This document shows positions 26,390 through 35,087 of a stretch of DNA of 39,232 nt, piece by piece. Made by a program: the position numbers and the translations under genes. The stretch is from Methanobacteriota archaeon (lineage in GTDB: Archaea; Thermoplasmatota; Poseidoniia; Poseidoniales; Poseidoniaceae), in NCBI GenBank assembly GCA_018659375.1, contig JABJMO010000031.1, positions 1 to 39,232 of the forward strand, given 5' to 3'. Position 1 is the stretch's first letter; the number at the start of each line of letters is the position of its first letter. Under the pieces are notes generated by a model. It saw only the letters and a list, made by a program, of their open reading frames with translations, did no database searches and was not told where the DNA came from.

Positions 26390-27309
26390 GCCGTCTTGAT
26401 TTCTCCGTTTAGATTGATGAATCTGTCGGAAAGTTCTTCCATTGCAAGATTAAACGCGGTCTCTGGACTCATGCTACCATCAGTATCATAGGATAAAATG
26501 TAACTTCCTTCCATATCTTCCATGGTTATCGCATTGGCGAAATCTGCGTCTCTTCCTGTTCCTGGGCCTACTTGATGTAGAGCTCTTTCAAGATCTAGTA
26601 CAGTATTGATATCATCAATCTTTTTGTCCTTACCAAACAATTTAGCATCGATATCACGGCCGTCACTAGTCTTCAGATTCAGAGCAAATAGCGTATCAGC
26701 CTTCTTAGCATTGTTAAGTTTAGCAACTCGGCGAACTGTAAACCCGATTCCTGCTGCAGGTGACCACTTTTGGTGGGAAGAACCTCTGCCAAGGGTAGCA
26801 AAAGCGTATAGTTCTAGGTATTGTCCTTTTGACAAAATTGTAAGAGGTATTTTTCTATGTTCTTCTCTAACATCGAACATTGGGTCAGAGATAGTTGTTA
26901 AATCTCCGGCGTAAACTGTAATATGTTCTTCTTCAGCATCGGCTGCAGGACCTTGAATGTTAAGCGAATATAGTACCTGACAGGTTGGGCAACCTTTCTC
27001 TGATTCAACTAAGTCTATACAAATGCTACAGGTTTCGAAAAACGCCAACTTTTCCTCGGGGAAAGTTGGAATTGGAATCATTGCAAGTCTGTGAGCAAGT
27101 ACTTCATCGGGAAGTACGTTAACCGATTCTAGAATCTCTCCGTTTGTCTCAACTACTCCTTGACTAAAGTTGACTCTATTAATTGCTAACTTAGGAACAT
27201 CTGAGATTAAGGCTCGACGAATTGCATTTACTTGAGATGCATCGGTCTCGCTAAGGGAGATTCTAATTGAGTTGTTTTTTGGCCATCCTGATACGACTTC
27301 TGCTTTCAC
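26380..27309 (-). CDS. rpoD: DNA-directed RNA polymerase subunit D (Rpo3)
   Basis: A 309-residue subunit that, with RpoL, forms the platform for assembly of archaeal RNA polymerase (equivalent to bacterial alpha and eukaryotic Rpb3). The conserved N-terminus includes NAIRRALISDVPKLAI and LPDEVLAHRLAMIPI. The iron-sulfur insert domain has C94, C97, C107 and C110, enough for a cluster. It starts with GTG after a GAGGTGAT site, 15 bases downstream of rps11. The C-terminal part is somewhat longer than in typical archaea (about 260 residues). Downstream the usual rpl18e-rpl13-rps9 genes are absent and purM converges instead. Confidence 0.95.
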   Translation of the reverse strand: MKAEVVSGWPKNNSIRISLSETDASQVNAIRRALISDVPKLAINRVNFSQGVVETNGEILESVNVLPDEVLAHRLAMIPIPTFPEEKLAFFETCSICIDLVESEKGCPTCQVLYSLNIQGPAADAEEEHITVYAGDLTTISDPMFDVREEHRKIPLTILSKGQYLELYAFATLGRGSSHQKWSPAAGIGFTVRRVAKLNNAKKADTLFALNLKTSDGRDIDAKLFGKDKKIDDINTVLDLERALHQVGPGTGRDADFANAITMEDMEGSYILSYDTDGSMSPETAFNLAMEELSDRFINLNGEIKTALK

Positions 27310-27324
27310 TATATCACCTCTAAA

Positions 27325-27708
27325 TCAAACTCTTCGTCCACGACGGCCGCCTTTCTTCTTGGTTCCGTCATGAGCTATTGGAGTTACATCCTCGATTCTT
27401 GTAATTGTCATTCCAGCACGAGTCAAGGCTCTGATTGCTGCTTGTGCACCAGGGCCGGTATTATTTGACAAATTGCCACCAGGTGCTCGATATTTGACGA
27501 TTAGTTGCGAGAAATCCTTGTCTTTAAGTGCATCTGCTAACTTTTCTGCTGCTCTAGTAGCGGCGAATTGCCCGCCACTATCTTTTGAAGATTTCACCAT
27601 TTGCCCGCCTGAGCAAGTGGTAATTGTTTCGGCACCGGTTAAATCGGTTGCTGTCATTAGAATATTGTTGTAAGAACTGAAAATATTGACGATTGCTTTG
27701 CGGGTCAT
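27325..27708 (-). CDS. rps11: Small-subunit ribosomal protein uS11
   Basis: A 127-residue ribosomal protein with the conserved NIFSSYNNILMTATDLTGAETI, KDSGGQFAATRAAEKLADAL, the GPGAQAAIRAL region and the basic end KKGGRRGRRV. An in-frame GTG at 27711 exists, but the ATG at 27708 overlaps the rps4 stop as ATGA and has GGAGG upstream. The overlap implies translational coupling with rps4. Confidence 0.97.
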   Translation of the reverse strand: MTRKAIVNIFSSYNNILMTATDLTGAETITTCSGGQMVKSSKDSGGQFAATRAAEKLADALKDKDFSQLIVKYRAPGGNLSNNTGPGAQAAIRALTRAGMTITRIEDVTPIAHDGTKKKGGRRGRRV

Positions 27709-28358
27709 CACTCATCGCCTCCTTCTTTTACTGATGGTGCTGCTTCTGCGGCTGCCTTTACTTCAGCAGCAAATTCTGGAGTTGCTTCTGGGTCAACTTC
27801 ATCTACTGCATATTCAGCTTTCTCTCTTCGGCTTTCGATTGTCTTTCTAATTGCGTGTTCTGGATTGTTGAGTTCGCTGCTAGAATGATACTTGATATGT
27901 TCGTCTTCGTCTCTAGAGACTGGATATGAAGGGATGGTAACTTTTTGCTCACCGATACATATTAGTCCATGGATTACTAATTGTCTTGCTTGCTTCATAG
28001 TAGTTGCAAGTCCTTTGTAGTAAACTTGAGCTTGTAGTCTTCGATTTAGAATATCTTCGGTGCCCAATGATAAAACGTCGTCAAGAGAGGCATCTGATTG
28101 AATTAGTCCCTTGTTGTTTAGCGAGCGAAGCATGTCTTCCATCTCTTTCTTGCCGTGTCCTTCACTCGTATCAACCATACCGATCAAGCGCATGGCTTGT
28201 CTTCGATGACGCCTTAGCTGAGATTTAGCCTTCCAGATTTCACGCATATTCTTAAGGCCGTGTTGGGCTTTAATTGCGTGTTCTTCTTCTATTCTTGCAG
28301 CCTTCCATGGATGTGAAGGCGTATCAAACTTTGGTCTCGAAAACTTTGGCTCTCCCAT
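27708..28358 (-). CDS. rps4: Small-subunit ribosomal protein uS4
   Basis: A 216-residue S4 protein. The N-terminus (PKFSRPKFDTPSHPWKAARI, GLKNMREIWKAKSQLRRHRR) is archaeal. The S4 RNA-binding domain includes LQAQVYYKGLATTMKQARQLVIHGLICIGEQKVTIPSYPVSRDE. An acidic Ala/Glu-rich tail of about 40 residues extends beyond the core. It lies between rps13 and rps11, the standard archaeal order, with a GAGGG site before the ATG. Confidence 0.97.
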   Translation of the reverse strand: MGEPKFSRPKFDTPSHPWKAARIEEEHAIKAQHGLKNMREIWKAKSQLRRHRRQAMRLIGMVDTSEGHGKKEMEDMLRSLNNKGLIQSDASLDDVLSLGTEDILNRRLQAQVYYKGLATTMKQARQLVIHGLICIGEQKVTIPSYPVSRDEDEHIKYHSSSELNNPEHAIRKTIESRREKAEYAVDEVDPEATPEFAAEVKAAAEAAPSVKEGGDE

Positions 28359-28368
28359 GATAAATCCC

Positions 28369-28836
28369 TCACTTCTTCTTGCTTACACCAAGTGTTAGGC
28401 CGCCACGGCCGTTTGAACGTCCTCGCTGACCGCGTACTTTGTTACCGTTAGCGTGTCTAACACCGCGATAACATTTGATTGAACGTAGTCTGGTGATGTC
28501 GTCTTTGAGTGTTAACGAAACTTGTTGACCGGTCAAATGAATTTCATCACCTGTTTCTAAGTCTCTTTGGCGGTTGAGCATCCATAGCGGCACCGATTCG
28601 TTGTAACCTTCAATGGCTACTCGGAGTGTTTCTTGGTCTTCAATAGATAGATGTCCAGCAAGAGCGAAGGCGCTAAAGCCGGTGTTTCTACAGATTTGAT
28701 TAGCAGTTCTTGCCCCGACTCCTTTGACGGCTGTTAGCGCTGTAGCCAGTGGTTTTAGACCGTCAATATCAGTATCAGCCATACGAAGTATGTAAGAGAA
28801 ATCTTCACCTAGGTCTTCGGTTTTCGATTGAGCCAT
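28369..28836 (-). CDS. rps13: Small-subunit ribosomal protein uS13
   Basis: A 155-residue S13 protein of the ribosome head, with FSYILRMADTDIDG, the helix-hairpin-helix-like KGVGARTANQICRNTGF, and the basic CYRGVRHANGNKVRGQRGRSNGR tail. It is the first gene of the rps13-rps4-rps11-rpoD operon. The ATG has AAGGTGA eight to fourteen bases upstream, and a TATA element is found 55-64 bases upstream. Confidence 0.97.
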   Translation of the reverse strand: MAQSKTEDLGEDFSYILRMADTDIDGLKPLATALTAVKGVGARTANQICRNTGFSAFALAGHLSIEDQETLRVAIEGYNESVPLWMLNRQRDLETGDEIHLTGQQVSLTLKDDITRLRSIKCYRGVRHANGNKVRGQRGRSNGRGGLTLGVSKKK

Positions 28837-28890
28837 TTTGTTTCACCTTGATGCTTACACACAGTGTCAAGCAAGTTCCCGACCAACCTC

Positions 28891-28900
28891 CCATATATCA
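28891..28900 (-). promoter_or_regulatory. Probable TATA box of the rps13 operon
   Basis: TGATATATGG on the minus strand, about 60 bases before the rps13 ATG, is the best TATA match in the 121-base intergenic region. The implied start near 28868 would give a leader of about 30 bases carrying the GGTGA site. Confidence 0.5.
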
Positions 28901-28957
28901 AGACCGCGATACGGCAGAAGGTTTTGGAAAGTCAAAATTACCACAATTTCAACAAAA

Positions 28958-30244
28958 TTATGAGGTTATGCATAGCAAAAATGTCGCATGATTTGGCCGC
29001 TTGAGTAAAAAAGCATCTCGTGACCCGTGACGCTTGGCTAATTGTCGATCAAAAGAACCTTGGAGTTTTGGATGTAAATCTGGCGCAAGACTTGCTCGAA
29101 TAGTTAATTTCTTAATATCATTAGTCAAACAGATCTCAACAAACGAATCAACCGTTTCCATGGTTAAATCATCGTGAATCAAGTCAACGATTTTACCAGT
29201 ACATTGTACTAGAATTTCACTTCCATGTGGAATGTTATTGAGGCTTTTTGAGTGATATATTGTCGGCCTTCTGCCGGTAGTAGAAGACCACTCATATTCT
29301 TCACCGATGTTTAATGATTCAAGCCAGTCTTCCGCCATACCTGATTCAACTAAAGCCGAGTCAATTACCGAGGCAAAATCCCCCCTTTTTGGAACCTTAT
29401 CATTGACCGTCAATTGTTTTGGTTCGGGTTGTAGTGGTTGGCCACCTAACATCTCAAACGGTGGCTGCTTGGGGTCTGGGGGAATTCTAACAAATCGCCT
29501 ATAAATTCCTGGCTCGGCAATAGGGCCGATCCAAAGAGCAAGACGGTCTACTCTGCCCCGCCCCCTCGAAGTCCAAGTCCATGTTTTGTTAGAATTAGGC
29601 CAGAATTGTTCAACAAGTGCTTCTACCTCAAGCATTTGCTCATTAGAGATTCTCGGGGATAAATCCAGTAAGATTGGCGGGCCGTTTGGAGTTGTCAATA
29701 GATGGTCTTGCCATCCAGCAAAAACTTGGTCCAGTTTAGGGGCCATTTCACTCAACGAATGTTCCCTACTATTACGGGGCCGAGCAGGATCTAAGTGAAG
29801 TAGAGCAATCTTTGAATCTGCATTATTTTCGCTCAAGAGGCTGATTATTTCATCTCCCTTAGTGCCGTCACCAACAATTATTTTGCTATTTTTAAGTCGC
29901 TCGATTGAAGTGGCGCCCCGCTCGGTGAAGATTGTACGGAAATTTACTGCGCTTGCTCTGGCTCGCTCTGGATTTAGTTCAACTCCAACTATTGGCCTTC
30001 CTAATATTTCTGAATAGGCGGCGATTTGAATACCACTGCCGCAAGCAGGATCTAGAATAATACCTTGACTTAATTTATATCGCCGTAGAATCAATGCACG
30101 TGAAAGAGCTACTTGCCAAGGCGTAGCCAAAGGTTTACCTTCATCGGCGTGAAAAAATTTAAACTTCTCTACTGACGTCTTATCTGGGTTATGTTCAAAC
30201 AGGCCGTCGCTGGATGTGGAAAGGGGTTCAAGAATTTGGACCAT
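28958..30244 (-). CDS. Class I SAM methyltransferase, THUMP-like group (probable RNA methyltransferase)
   Basis: A 428-residue protein. Motif I is I-L-D-P-A-C-G-S-G-I-Q, the ribose-binding acid is in VGVELNPERA, and motif IV is L-H-L-D-P-A-R-P instead of the DPPY of base amino-methyltransferases. The DPAR motif, the following LSEMAPKLDQVF and the C-terminal half (LWIGP..., then EYEWSSTTGRR) resemble the bacterial THUMP-like methyltransferase group; RNA is the likely substrate. The start is taken at the ATG 30244, after GTGAGGGA. A GTG at 30256 that overlaps the pyrE stop (GTGA) is the alternative. It is co-transcribed with pyrE, which gives no hint to the target. Confidence 0.7.
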   Translation of the reverse strand: MVQILEPLSTSSDGLFEHNPDKTSVEKFKFFHADEGKPLATPWQVALSRALILRRYKLSQGIILDPACGSGIQIAAYSEILGRPIVGVELNPERARASAVNFRTIFTERGATSIERLKNSKIIVGDGTKGDEIISLLSENNADSKIALLHLDPARPRNSREHSLSEMAPKLDQVFAGWQDHLLTTPNGPPILLDLSPRISNEQMLEVEALVEQFWPNSNKTWTWTSRGRGRVDRLALWIGPIAEPGIYRRFVRIPPDPKQPPFEMLGGQPLQPEPKQLTVNDKVPKRGDFASVIDSALVESGMAEDWLESLNIGEEYEWSSTTGRRPTIYHSKSLNNIPHGSEILVQCTGKIVDLIHDDLTMETVDSFVEICLTNDIKKLTIRASLAPDLHPKLQGSFDRQLAKRHGSRDAFLLKRPNHATFLLCITS

Positions 30245-30252
30245 TAAATCCC

Positions 30253-30924
30253 TCACTGCGCAACATCACTACGGTTCATAAGGCTCTCAAAATGAATTCC
30301 TGCAGCAGCAAAGGCTTGCTCTGCGCCCTCTTCTCTATCTACAATACTGATCACACCGATTACTTTGCAATCTGTATCATTATGTATTCGATCTACAGCT
30401 TTAATTGCAGACCCTCCCGTGGTTGTAACGTCTTCTACTATCACGATATTGCCGCCAGCAGATAGAGATGAACCCTCTATGCCTGGTGGATTATTGGTTT
30501 TTCTACCACCCCGTCCCTTTGGTTCTTTTCTAACCATAAATCCGCGTCTAGGAGACTTTTCATCCGCCATTGCTACTGCAATAGCCGTCAAAGGAACTGC
30601 ACCAAGCTCTAGACCTCCAACAAAATCTGCGCCCATTTCATCCATCCGCAAATTTAGTAATTCACCTAACAGATGACTTGCCTCAGGGTGCATCATGACT
30701 GGTTTTGTATCAAAAAACCACCGAGAGTTTCTCCCGCTTGCTAAGGTAAACGCATTATCATCGCCGCCGTCAATAAAAGCCAAGTCCTTGACCAACTCGA
30801 CTAGTCTAGGCCATTTTGAGTGATTACGGACTGTTTCTGCGACTCCCATTATCTGTTGGTCAACAAAATGGGTCATGAACTTTCTTGACAATTTAACATA
30901 ATGTTCGACAAAAATGTCTTTCAT
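30253..30924 (-). CDS. pyrE: Orotate phosphoribosyltransferase
   Basis: A 223-residue pyrimidine enzyme joining orotate with PRPP to form OMP. The PRPP-binding motif is I-V-I-V-E-D-V-T-T-T-G-G-S-A, and the flexible-loop lysines are in RKEPKGRGGRK. DFVGGLELGAVPLTAIAVA and SGRNSRWFFDTKP are characteristic of the family. The loop has an extra Gly/Arg-rich stretch (GRGGRKTNNPPGIEGSS). The first 15-25 residues are not conserved, and an internal ATG at 30876 (MTHFVD) is possible. It diverges from polC across about 70 bases in which no clear TATA element was found. Confidence 0.93.
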   Translation of the reverse strand: MKDIFVEHYVKLSRKFMTHFVDQQIMGVAETVRNHSKWPRLVELVKDLAFIDGGDDNAFTLASGRNSRWFFDTKPVMMHPEASHLLGELLNLRMDEMGADFVGGLELGAVPLTAIAVAMADEKSPRRGFMVRKEPKGRGGRKTNNPPGIEGSSLSAGGNIVIVEDVTTTGGSAIKAVDRIHNDTDCKVIGVISIVDREEGAEQAFAAAGIHFESLMNRSDVAQ

Positions 30925-30995
30925 GTTGATAGTGAGCGTTACCCCCTAGGCAACTGTTGATAAGCGGTCGTCATTGTTCGTAGGTAGTGGGAAGG

Positions 30996-33900
30996 ATGTC
31001 GGACACTGTAACCACAAAGGCCGACAATAATCCCCTTGAAGGGATTGACCTTGCAAGATTAGAACTTGAAATGGAAAACTATCAACAATGGATGGATGAG
31101 AGGGCTGAAGATGCTTACAGGATTGCTGAAAAAGCGCGCGCTAAAAATCTAGATCACAAGCCATTTGTTGAAATCCCTAGAGCCGCAGACCTAGCGGGCA
31201 GAACTGAAAAGTTGCTTGTTGAATATCTTGGTGAATATGAAGTCGCGCAAGATATTCGCAACATGCTAGAAAAGTACGACAGGGAAACAACGTCAATGCT
31301 AATGGCGCAATCAGTAGCTAGAGGTTTTAGGGATGAGGGGTATGACCTTGTCACTGCTATAGATGTGGGCCTTAGAGTTGGGCTCGCAATTCTAACTGAA
31401 GCGGTTCTTGTAGCACCTCTTGAAGGGATTAGTGAAGTGAGATTACTCAACAACTTGGACGGCTCGCAATTCGTATCTGTTCATTTCGCTGGGCCTATTA
31501 GAGCCGCTGGTGGAACTGCGCAGGCTTTGGCTGTACTAATTGCTGACATGATCAGAATCGAGCTTAATGTTGGCAGATACCAACCGACAGATCCAGAAGT
31601 GGAACGGGTCAAGGAGGAATTCGGACTTTATCGAGGGAATCTGCAATATCGGCCAAGCCCCGAAGAAATTGACGAAATTGTTAGAGCATGTCCTGTCATG
31701 ATAAATGGCGAATCCACGGAAAAAATCCAATGTTCTGGTTACGGTAATGTAAGAAATATTGACGAGGCTAGAATTCGAGGAGGAGTGTTGTTAGTTATTG
31801 GTGAAGGGATGTGCTTGAAAGCTCCAAAAATCCGCAAACATACTGAGCGGATGAAAATTGCCGGTTGGGATTTCATCAGTAAATTTGCTGAGAAAGATAA
31901 GCCCCAAGAAGATGAGGATGAAAATAAATTCAAGTCTAGGCTAACCGAACCTATTACCAAGTTCATGAATGACATTATTGCTGGAAGACCGGTATTTGGC
32001 TCGCCCCAAGAACCTGGCGGATTCAGATTACGATATGGAAGAGCCCGCCCTTCGGGCTTGGCTGCTGCCTCGGTAAACCCTGCGTGTATGTTGGCAATGG
32101 ATGATTTTATCACAATTGGCACTCAAATGAAAATTGAACGCCCCGGTAAAGCATGTGCTATTACTCCATCTGACCACACAGATGGGCCGTGGGTGGTACT
32201 AAACGATGGTCGTTTCACAAGATGTGATGACGTTGCTAGTTTCAAATCATTGGAAAAAGATATTGCTACTATTTGGGATAATGGTGAGATTGTTATTGGC
32301 TATGGGGAATTTATGGAGAATAACAAGAATTTGGTTCCAGCAGGATATTGTTTAGATTGGTGGGCAAGCGACTTGATTGAAGAATTGTCATCAAATGATT
32401 TAGTTGAGGTGTTTTGTGAGATAATGGAGATAACGCGCAAACAATGCCCTAGTGGCGTTCCTGGCATCACAATAGAAGAAATCGGCGATGTAGATTTAAG
32501 GTTCAAAGTAAGATTACTGTGGCACCGATTTTTAGTTACTTTGAGGCCAAACTGGCTCCAGGCTAAATCTATTGCTGAGCGATTTAAGACCTCTCTACCA
32601 CCTCCACACAATCCTTGGTTCCTAGATTTGCCAATCGAATGGATACCTCAGTTATTAAAAATCTTGAATACCGCAGTTGTTGAACAGTTTAGTGGAGATG
32701 AAATTATGTTAAATGATACTCCTAAGCCTGAGGCTAAATCATTGAGAATAAAGGGTGGAGTAGCAAACTGGAATCAAAAAGTAATGTCTGAAATGGCCCA
32801 CCCGGATATATCTCTGGAAATGATAAAAGATATTCCCGGACCCAATTTCATCTCAACAGAGACAATTTTTGACACCGATAAATCAGCTCTTTGGACACTA
32901 ATGCAACATGGAATCGTGAAGGGTTCTGCACTTATTCTTGGTCTAGCACATTACCATGATGGTGAGGACCTAGTCATCACTAGTGGCTGGTCAGCAATGA
33001 TGGAAGCATTCGGGTTTTCCATCGATGGTAATAAAGCGCTAATGACCGCGAATTCTATTGGTGTGTTTGAAGATAAGATAGCCAAGCTAAGGCGGAGTGC
33101 GGAGATCCTTGCGAAAGAAGAACTGCGCCTAGATGAATTAGAAAAAGAACGCTCTATTTACCGTATTTCTGCTGAAACTAATGCTCGACAACAGGGTAAA
33201 GGCATTGCGGAAACCGATGAAGTTGGCCGTATTGCTGCCGCAAACATACCTGATATTGGACCTGATGATGCTGCATTATATTTGTCATCACAAGTTGAAC
33301 GCGATGATTATCGTGTTGACGGGATTTTGCCAATAATTAGAAAACTGTCAAAACTAAGGTGGCATCATTCAGCTCCGGTTAGAATAGGATGCCGAATGGG
33401 CCGTCCAGAAAAATCAGCACCTAGAGTCATGAACCCGATGGCTCATACTTTATTTCCAATCGACCTCAATGGTGGCAATCAAAGATTACTAACCAATGCT
33501 GCAAGGAAAAAGGATATTCGCGTTCAGCTGGGGATTAGAACATGCACTAAATGTAACAAAAAGTCTCCAATGTTATCGTGCCATCATAGAAAATTAAACG
33601 ATTTTGGTGAGCCGATTGTTGGGGAAAAATGTGGAGGAAGAACTGAATTCAAAAGCGAATTAGCAGAAAATCGTCGTCGGAGAGGTGAAATAACCACTGT
33701 TCCTATTTCTTCAATGATTGATGATGCTATGATCACATTAGGTCTTGATAGATTACCTAAGAATGTCAAGTGTATGAAGAAAATTGCCAGTAAAAATCAA
33801 ACTCCGGAGGCTTTGGAAAAGGGTCTTTTACGTGCTAAATATGACTTGCCAGTATTTAGAGATGGCACGGTTAGATTCGATATGAGTGATGTCCCTGTTA

Positions 33901-35087
33901 CCCACTTTAAGCCAAGTGAGGTAGAGGTCTCATGGAAAAGACTGGTCAATTTAGGCTACACCCATGATTACCTAGGTGAGGAATTAATTTCAGACGATCA
34001 AATGCTTGAACTGTATCCACAAGATTTCATAGTGGCTAAAAATGCTGGAGACTATTTTGTGCGAACCACACAATTTATCGATGATTTATTGGTAAGATAT
34101 TATGACATGGAGCCGTATTATAATGTATCATCTCCAGAGGACTTAGTTGGTCATTTGATATGTGCATTAGCACCACACACCTCGGGTGGAGTATTGTCTA
34201 GGATTATTGGCTGGGCCGACTGTTCTGGGGGGTATGCTCATCCACTATTCCATGCTTCAAAAAGAAGAAACTGTGATGGGGATGAAGATGCTATAATGTT
34301 ACTAATGGATGGTTTGTTAAATTTCAGTAGAGACATTTTACCAGCTAACCGGGGCGGTCAAATGGACGCTCCTTTAGTATTGACCACTAGATTAAATCCT
34401 ACTGAAGTGGACAAAGAAGCCCTGAATGTAGATTCCGGATGGTTCTATGAACGTGACTTTTATGAAATAACTCAAGACTGCCCGCATCCGAAATCTCTCT
34501 CAAACCGTGTTGACTTTGTTGAGCGAAGATTGGGTTCAGTTGCAGCTGTCAGGGGTTATGGATACACCCATGATTGCGCATCCATTTCTGCTGGGCCAGC
34601 ATTGTCTGCTTACAAGACCTTAGACACTATGATTGACAAGATGAACGGCCAGTTAGATTTGGGCCATAGACTGCGTGCAGTCGATGTTCGGAGGGTCGCT
34701 TCAAGTGTTATTAGATCGCATTTCCTCCCTGACCTTAGAGGTAATCTCAATGCTTTTGCTAGGCAGAAAGTTCGGTGTTTAAAGTGCGCACACTCTTATC
34801 GAAGAATGCCTATTGCAGGGAAGTGTATTCAGGAAACTAAAGCAAGTAGTGCAGGCTTTGCCTCGATGGGAATAGTAAAATCTGAAGGTGATTTGTGCAA
34901 CGGCAATCTAGCACTTACTGTTTCTGAAGGGGCAGTAAGGAAATACATCAAAGTCACACTTCACGTTATGGAAAAATACGGTGTTGACACCTATACCAAA
35001 CAAAATGTTCAGTGGTTGGCCAATAGTACCGATTCATTATTCCAAAATGACCGTGCAAGGCAAATGTCGTTATCCGATTTCTTGTAA
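30996..35087 (+). CDS. polC: DNA polymerase D large (catalytic) subunit DP2
   Basis: A 1363-residue catalytic subunit of the euryarchaeal replicative polymerase PolD. Conserved blocks include GPIRAAGGTAQAL, RYGRARPSGLAAASVNPA, the active-site N-C-D-G-D-E-D-A-I with acidic metal ligands, and ILPANRGGQMDAPLVLT. Zinc-binding Cys/His sets occur at CTKCNKK...CHHR...C and CLKCAHSYRR...C...C. The very end, Q-M-S-L-S-D-F-L, fits the PCNA-interacting motif Qxx(L/I)xxF(F/L). No intein interrupts it, although this gene often carries one. A GTG at 30987 is in frame, but the ATG at 30996 directly follows GTGGGAAGG. The small subunit DP1 is not in the window. Confidence 0.97.
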   Translation: MSDTVTTKADNNPLEGIDLARLELEMENYQQWMDERAEDAYRIAEKARAKNLDHKPFVEIPRAADLAGRTEKLLVEYLGEYEVAQDIRNMLEKYDRETTSMLMAQSVARGFRDEGYDLVTAIDVGLRVGLAILTEAVLVAPLEGISEVRLLNNLDGSQFVSVHFAGPIRAAGGTAQALAVLIADMIRIELNVGRYQPTDPEVERVKEEFGLYRGNLQYRPSPEEIDEIVRACPVMINGESTEKIQCSGYGNVRNIDEARIRGGVLLVIGEGMCLKAPKIRKHTERMKIAGWDFISKFAEKDKPQEDEDENKFKSRLTEPITKFMNDIIAGRPVFGSPQEPGGFRLRYGRARPSGLAAASVNPACMLAMDDFITIGTQMKIERPGKACAITPSDHTDGPWVVLNDGRFTRCDDVASFKSLEKDIATIWDNGEIVIGYGEFMENNKNLVPAGYCLDWWASDLIEELSSNDLVEVFCEIMEITRKQCPSGVPGITIEEIGDVDLRFKVRLLWHRFLVTLRPNWLQAKSIAERFKTSLPPPHNPWFLDLPIEWIPQLLKILNTAVVEQFSGDEIMLNDTPKPEAKSLRIKGGVANWNQKVMSEMAHPDISLEMIKDIPGPNFISTETIFDTDKSALWTLMQHGIVKGSALILGLAHYHDGEDLVITSGWSAMMEAFGFSIDGNKALMTANSIGVFEDKIAKLRRSAEILAKEELRLDELEKERSIYRISAETNARQQGKGIAETDEVGRIAAANIPDIGPDDAALYLSSQVERDDYRVDGILPIIRKLSKLRWHHSAPVRIGCRMGRPEKSAPRVMNPMAHTLFPIDLNGGNQRLLTNAARKKDIRVQLGIRTCTKCNKKSPMLSCHHRKLNDFGEPIVGEKCGGRTEFKSELAENRRRRGEITTVPISSMIDDAMITLGLDRLPKNVKCMKKIASKNQTPEALEKGLLRAKYDLPVFRDGTVRFDMSDVPVTHFKPSEVEVSWKRLVNLGYTHDYLGEELISDDQMLELYPQDFIVAKNAGDYFVRTTQFIDDLLVRYYDMEPYYNVSSPEDLVGHLICALAPHTSGGVLSRIIGWADCSGGYAHPLFHASKRRNCDGDEDAIMLLMDGLLNFSRDILPANRGGQMDAPLVLTTRLNPTEVDKEALNVDSGWFYERDFYEITQDCPHPKSLSNRVDFVERRLGSVAAVRGYGYTHDCASISAGPALSAYKTLDTMIDKMNGQLDLGHRLRAVDVRRVASSVIRSHFLPDLRGNLNAFARQKVRCLKCAHSYRRMPIAGKCIQETKASSAGFASMGIVKSEGDLCNGNLALTVSEGAVRKYIKVTLHVMEKYGVDTYTKQNVQWLANSTDSLFQNDRARQMSLSDFL

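Noticed and set aside
28837-28957. tRNA or small RNA gene in the gap upstream of rps13
   Set aside because: No cloverleaf or T-arm consensus (GTTCGA) on either strand; the gap is explained by a promoter and leader.
30925-30995. Second origin-like or control element between pyrE and polC
   Set aside because: The short divergent gap has no ORB core, clear TATA box or palindrome beyond CCTAGG-type 6-mers.
30996-35087. Intein in polC
   Set aside because: DP2 genes often carry one, but the catalytic blocks read continuously and no splicing-type motifs were seen.
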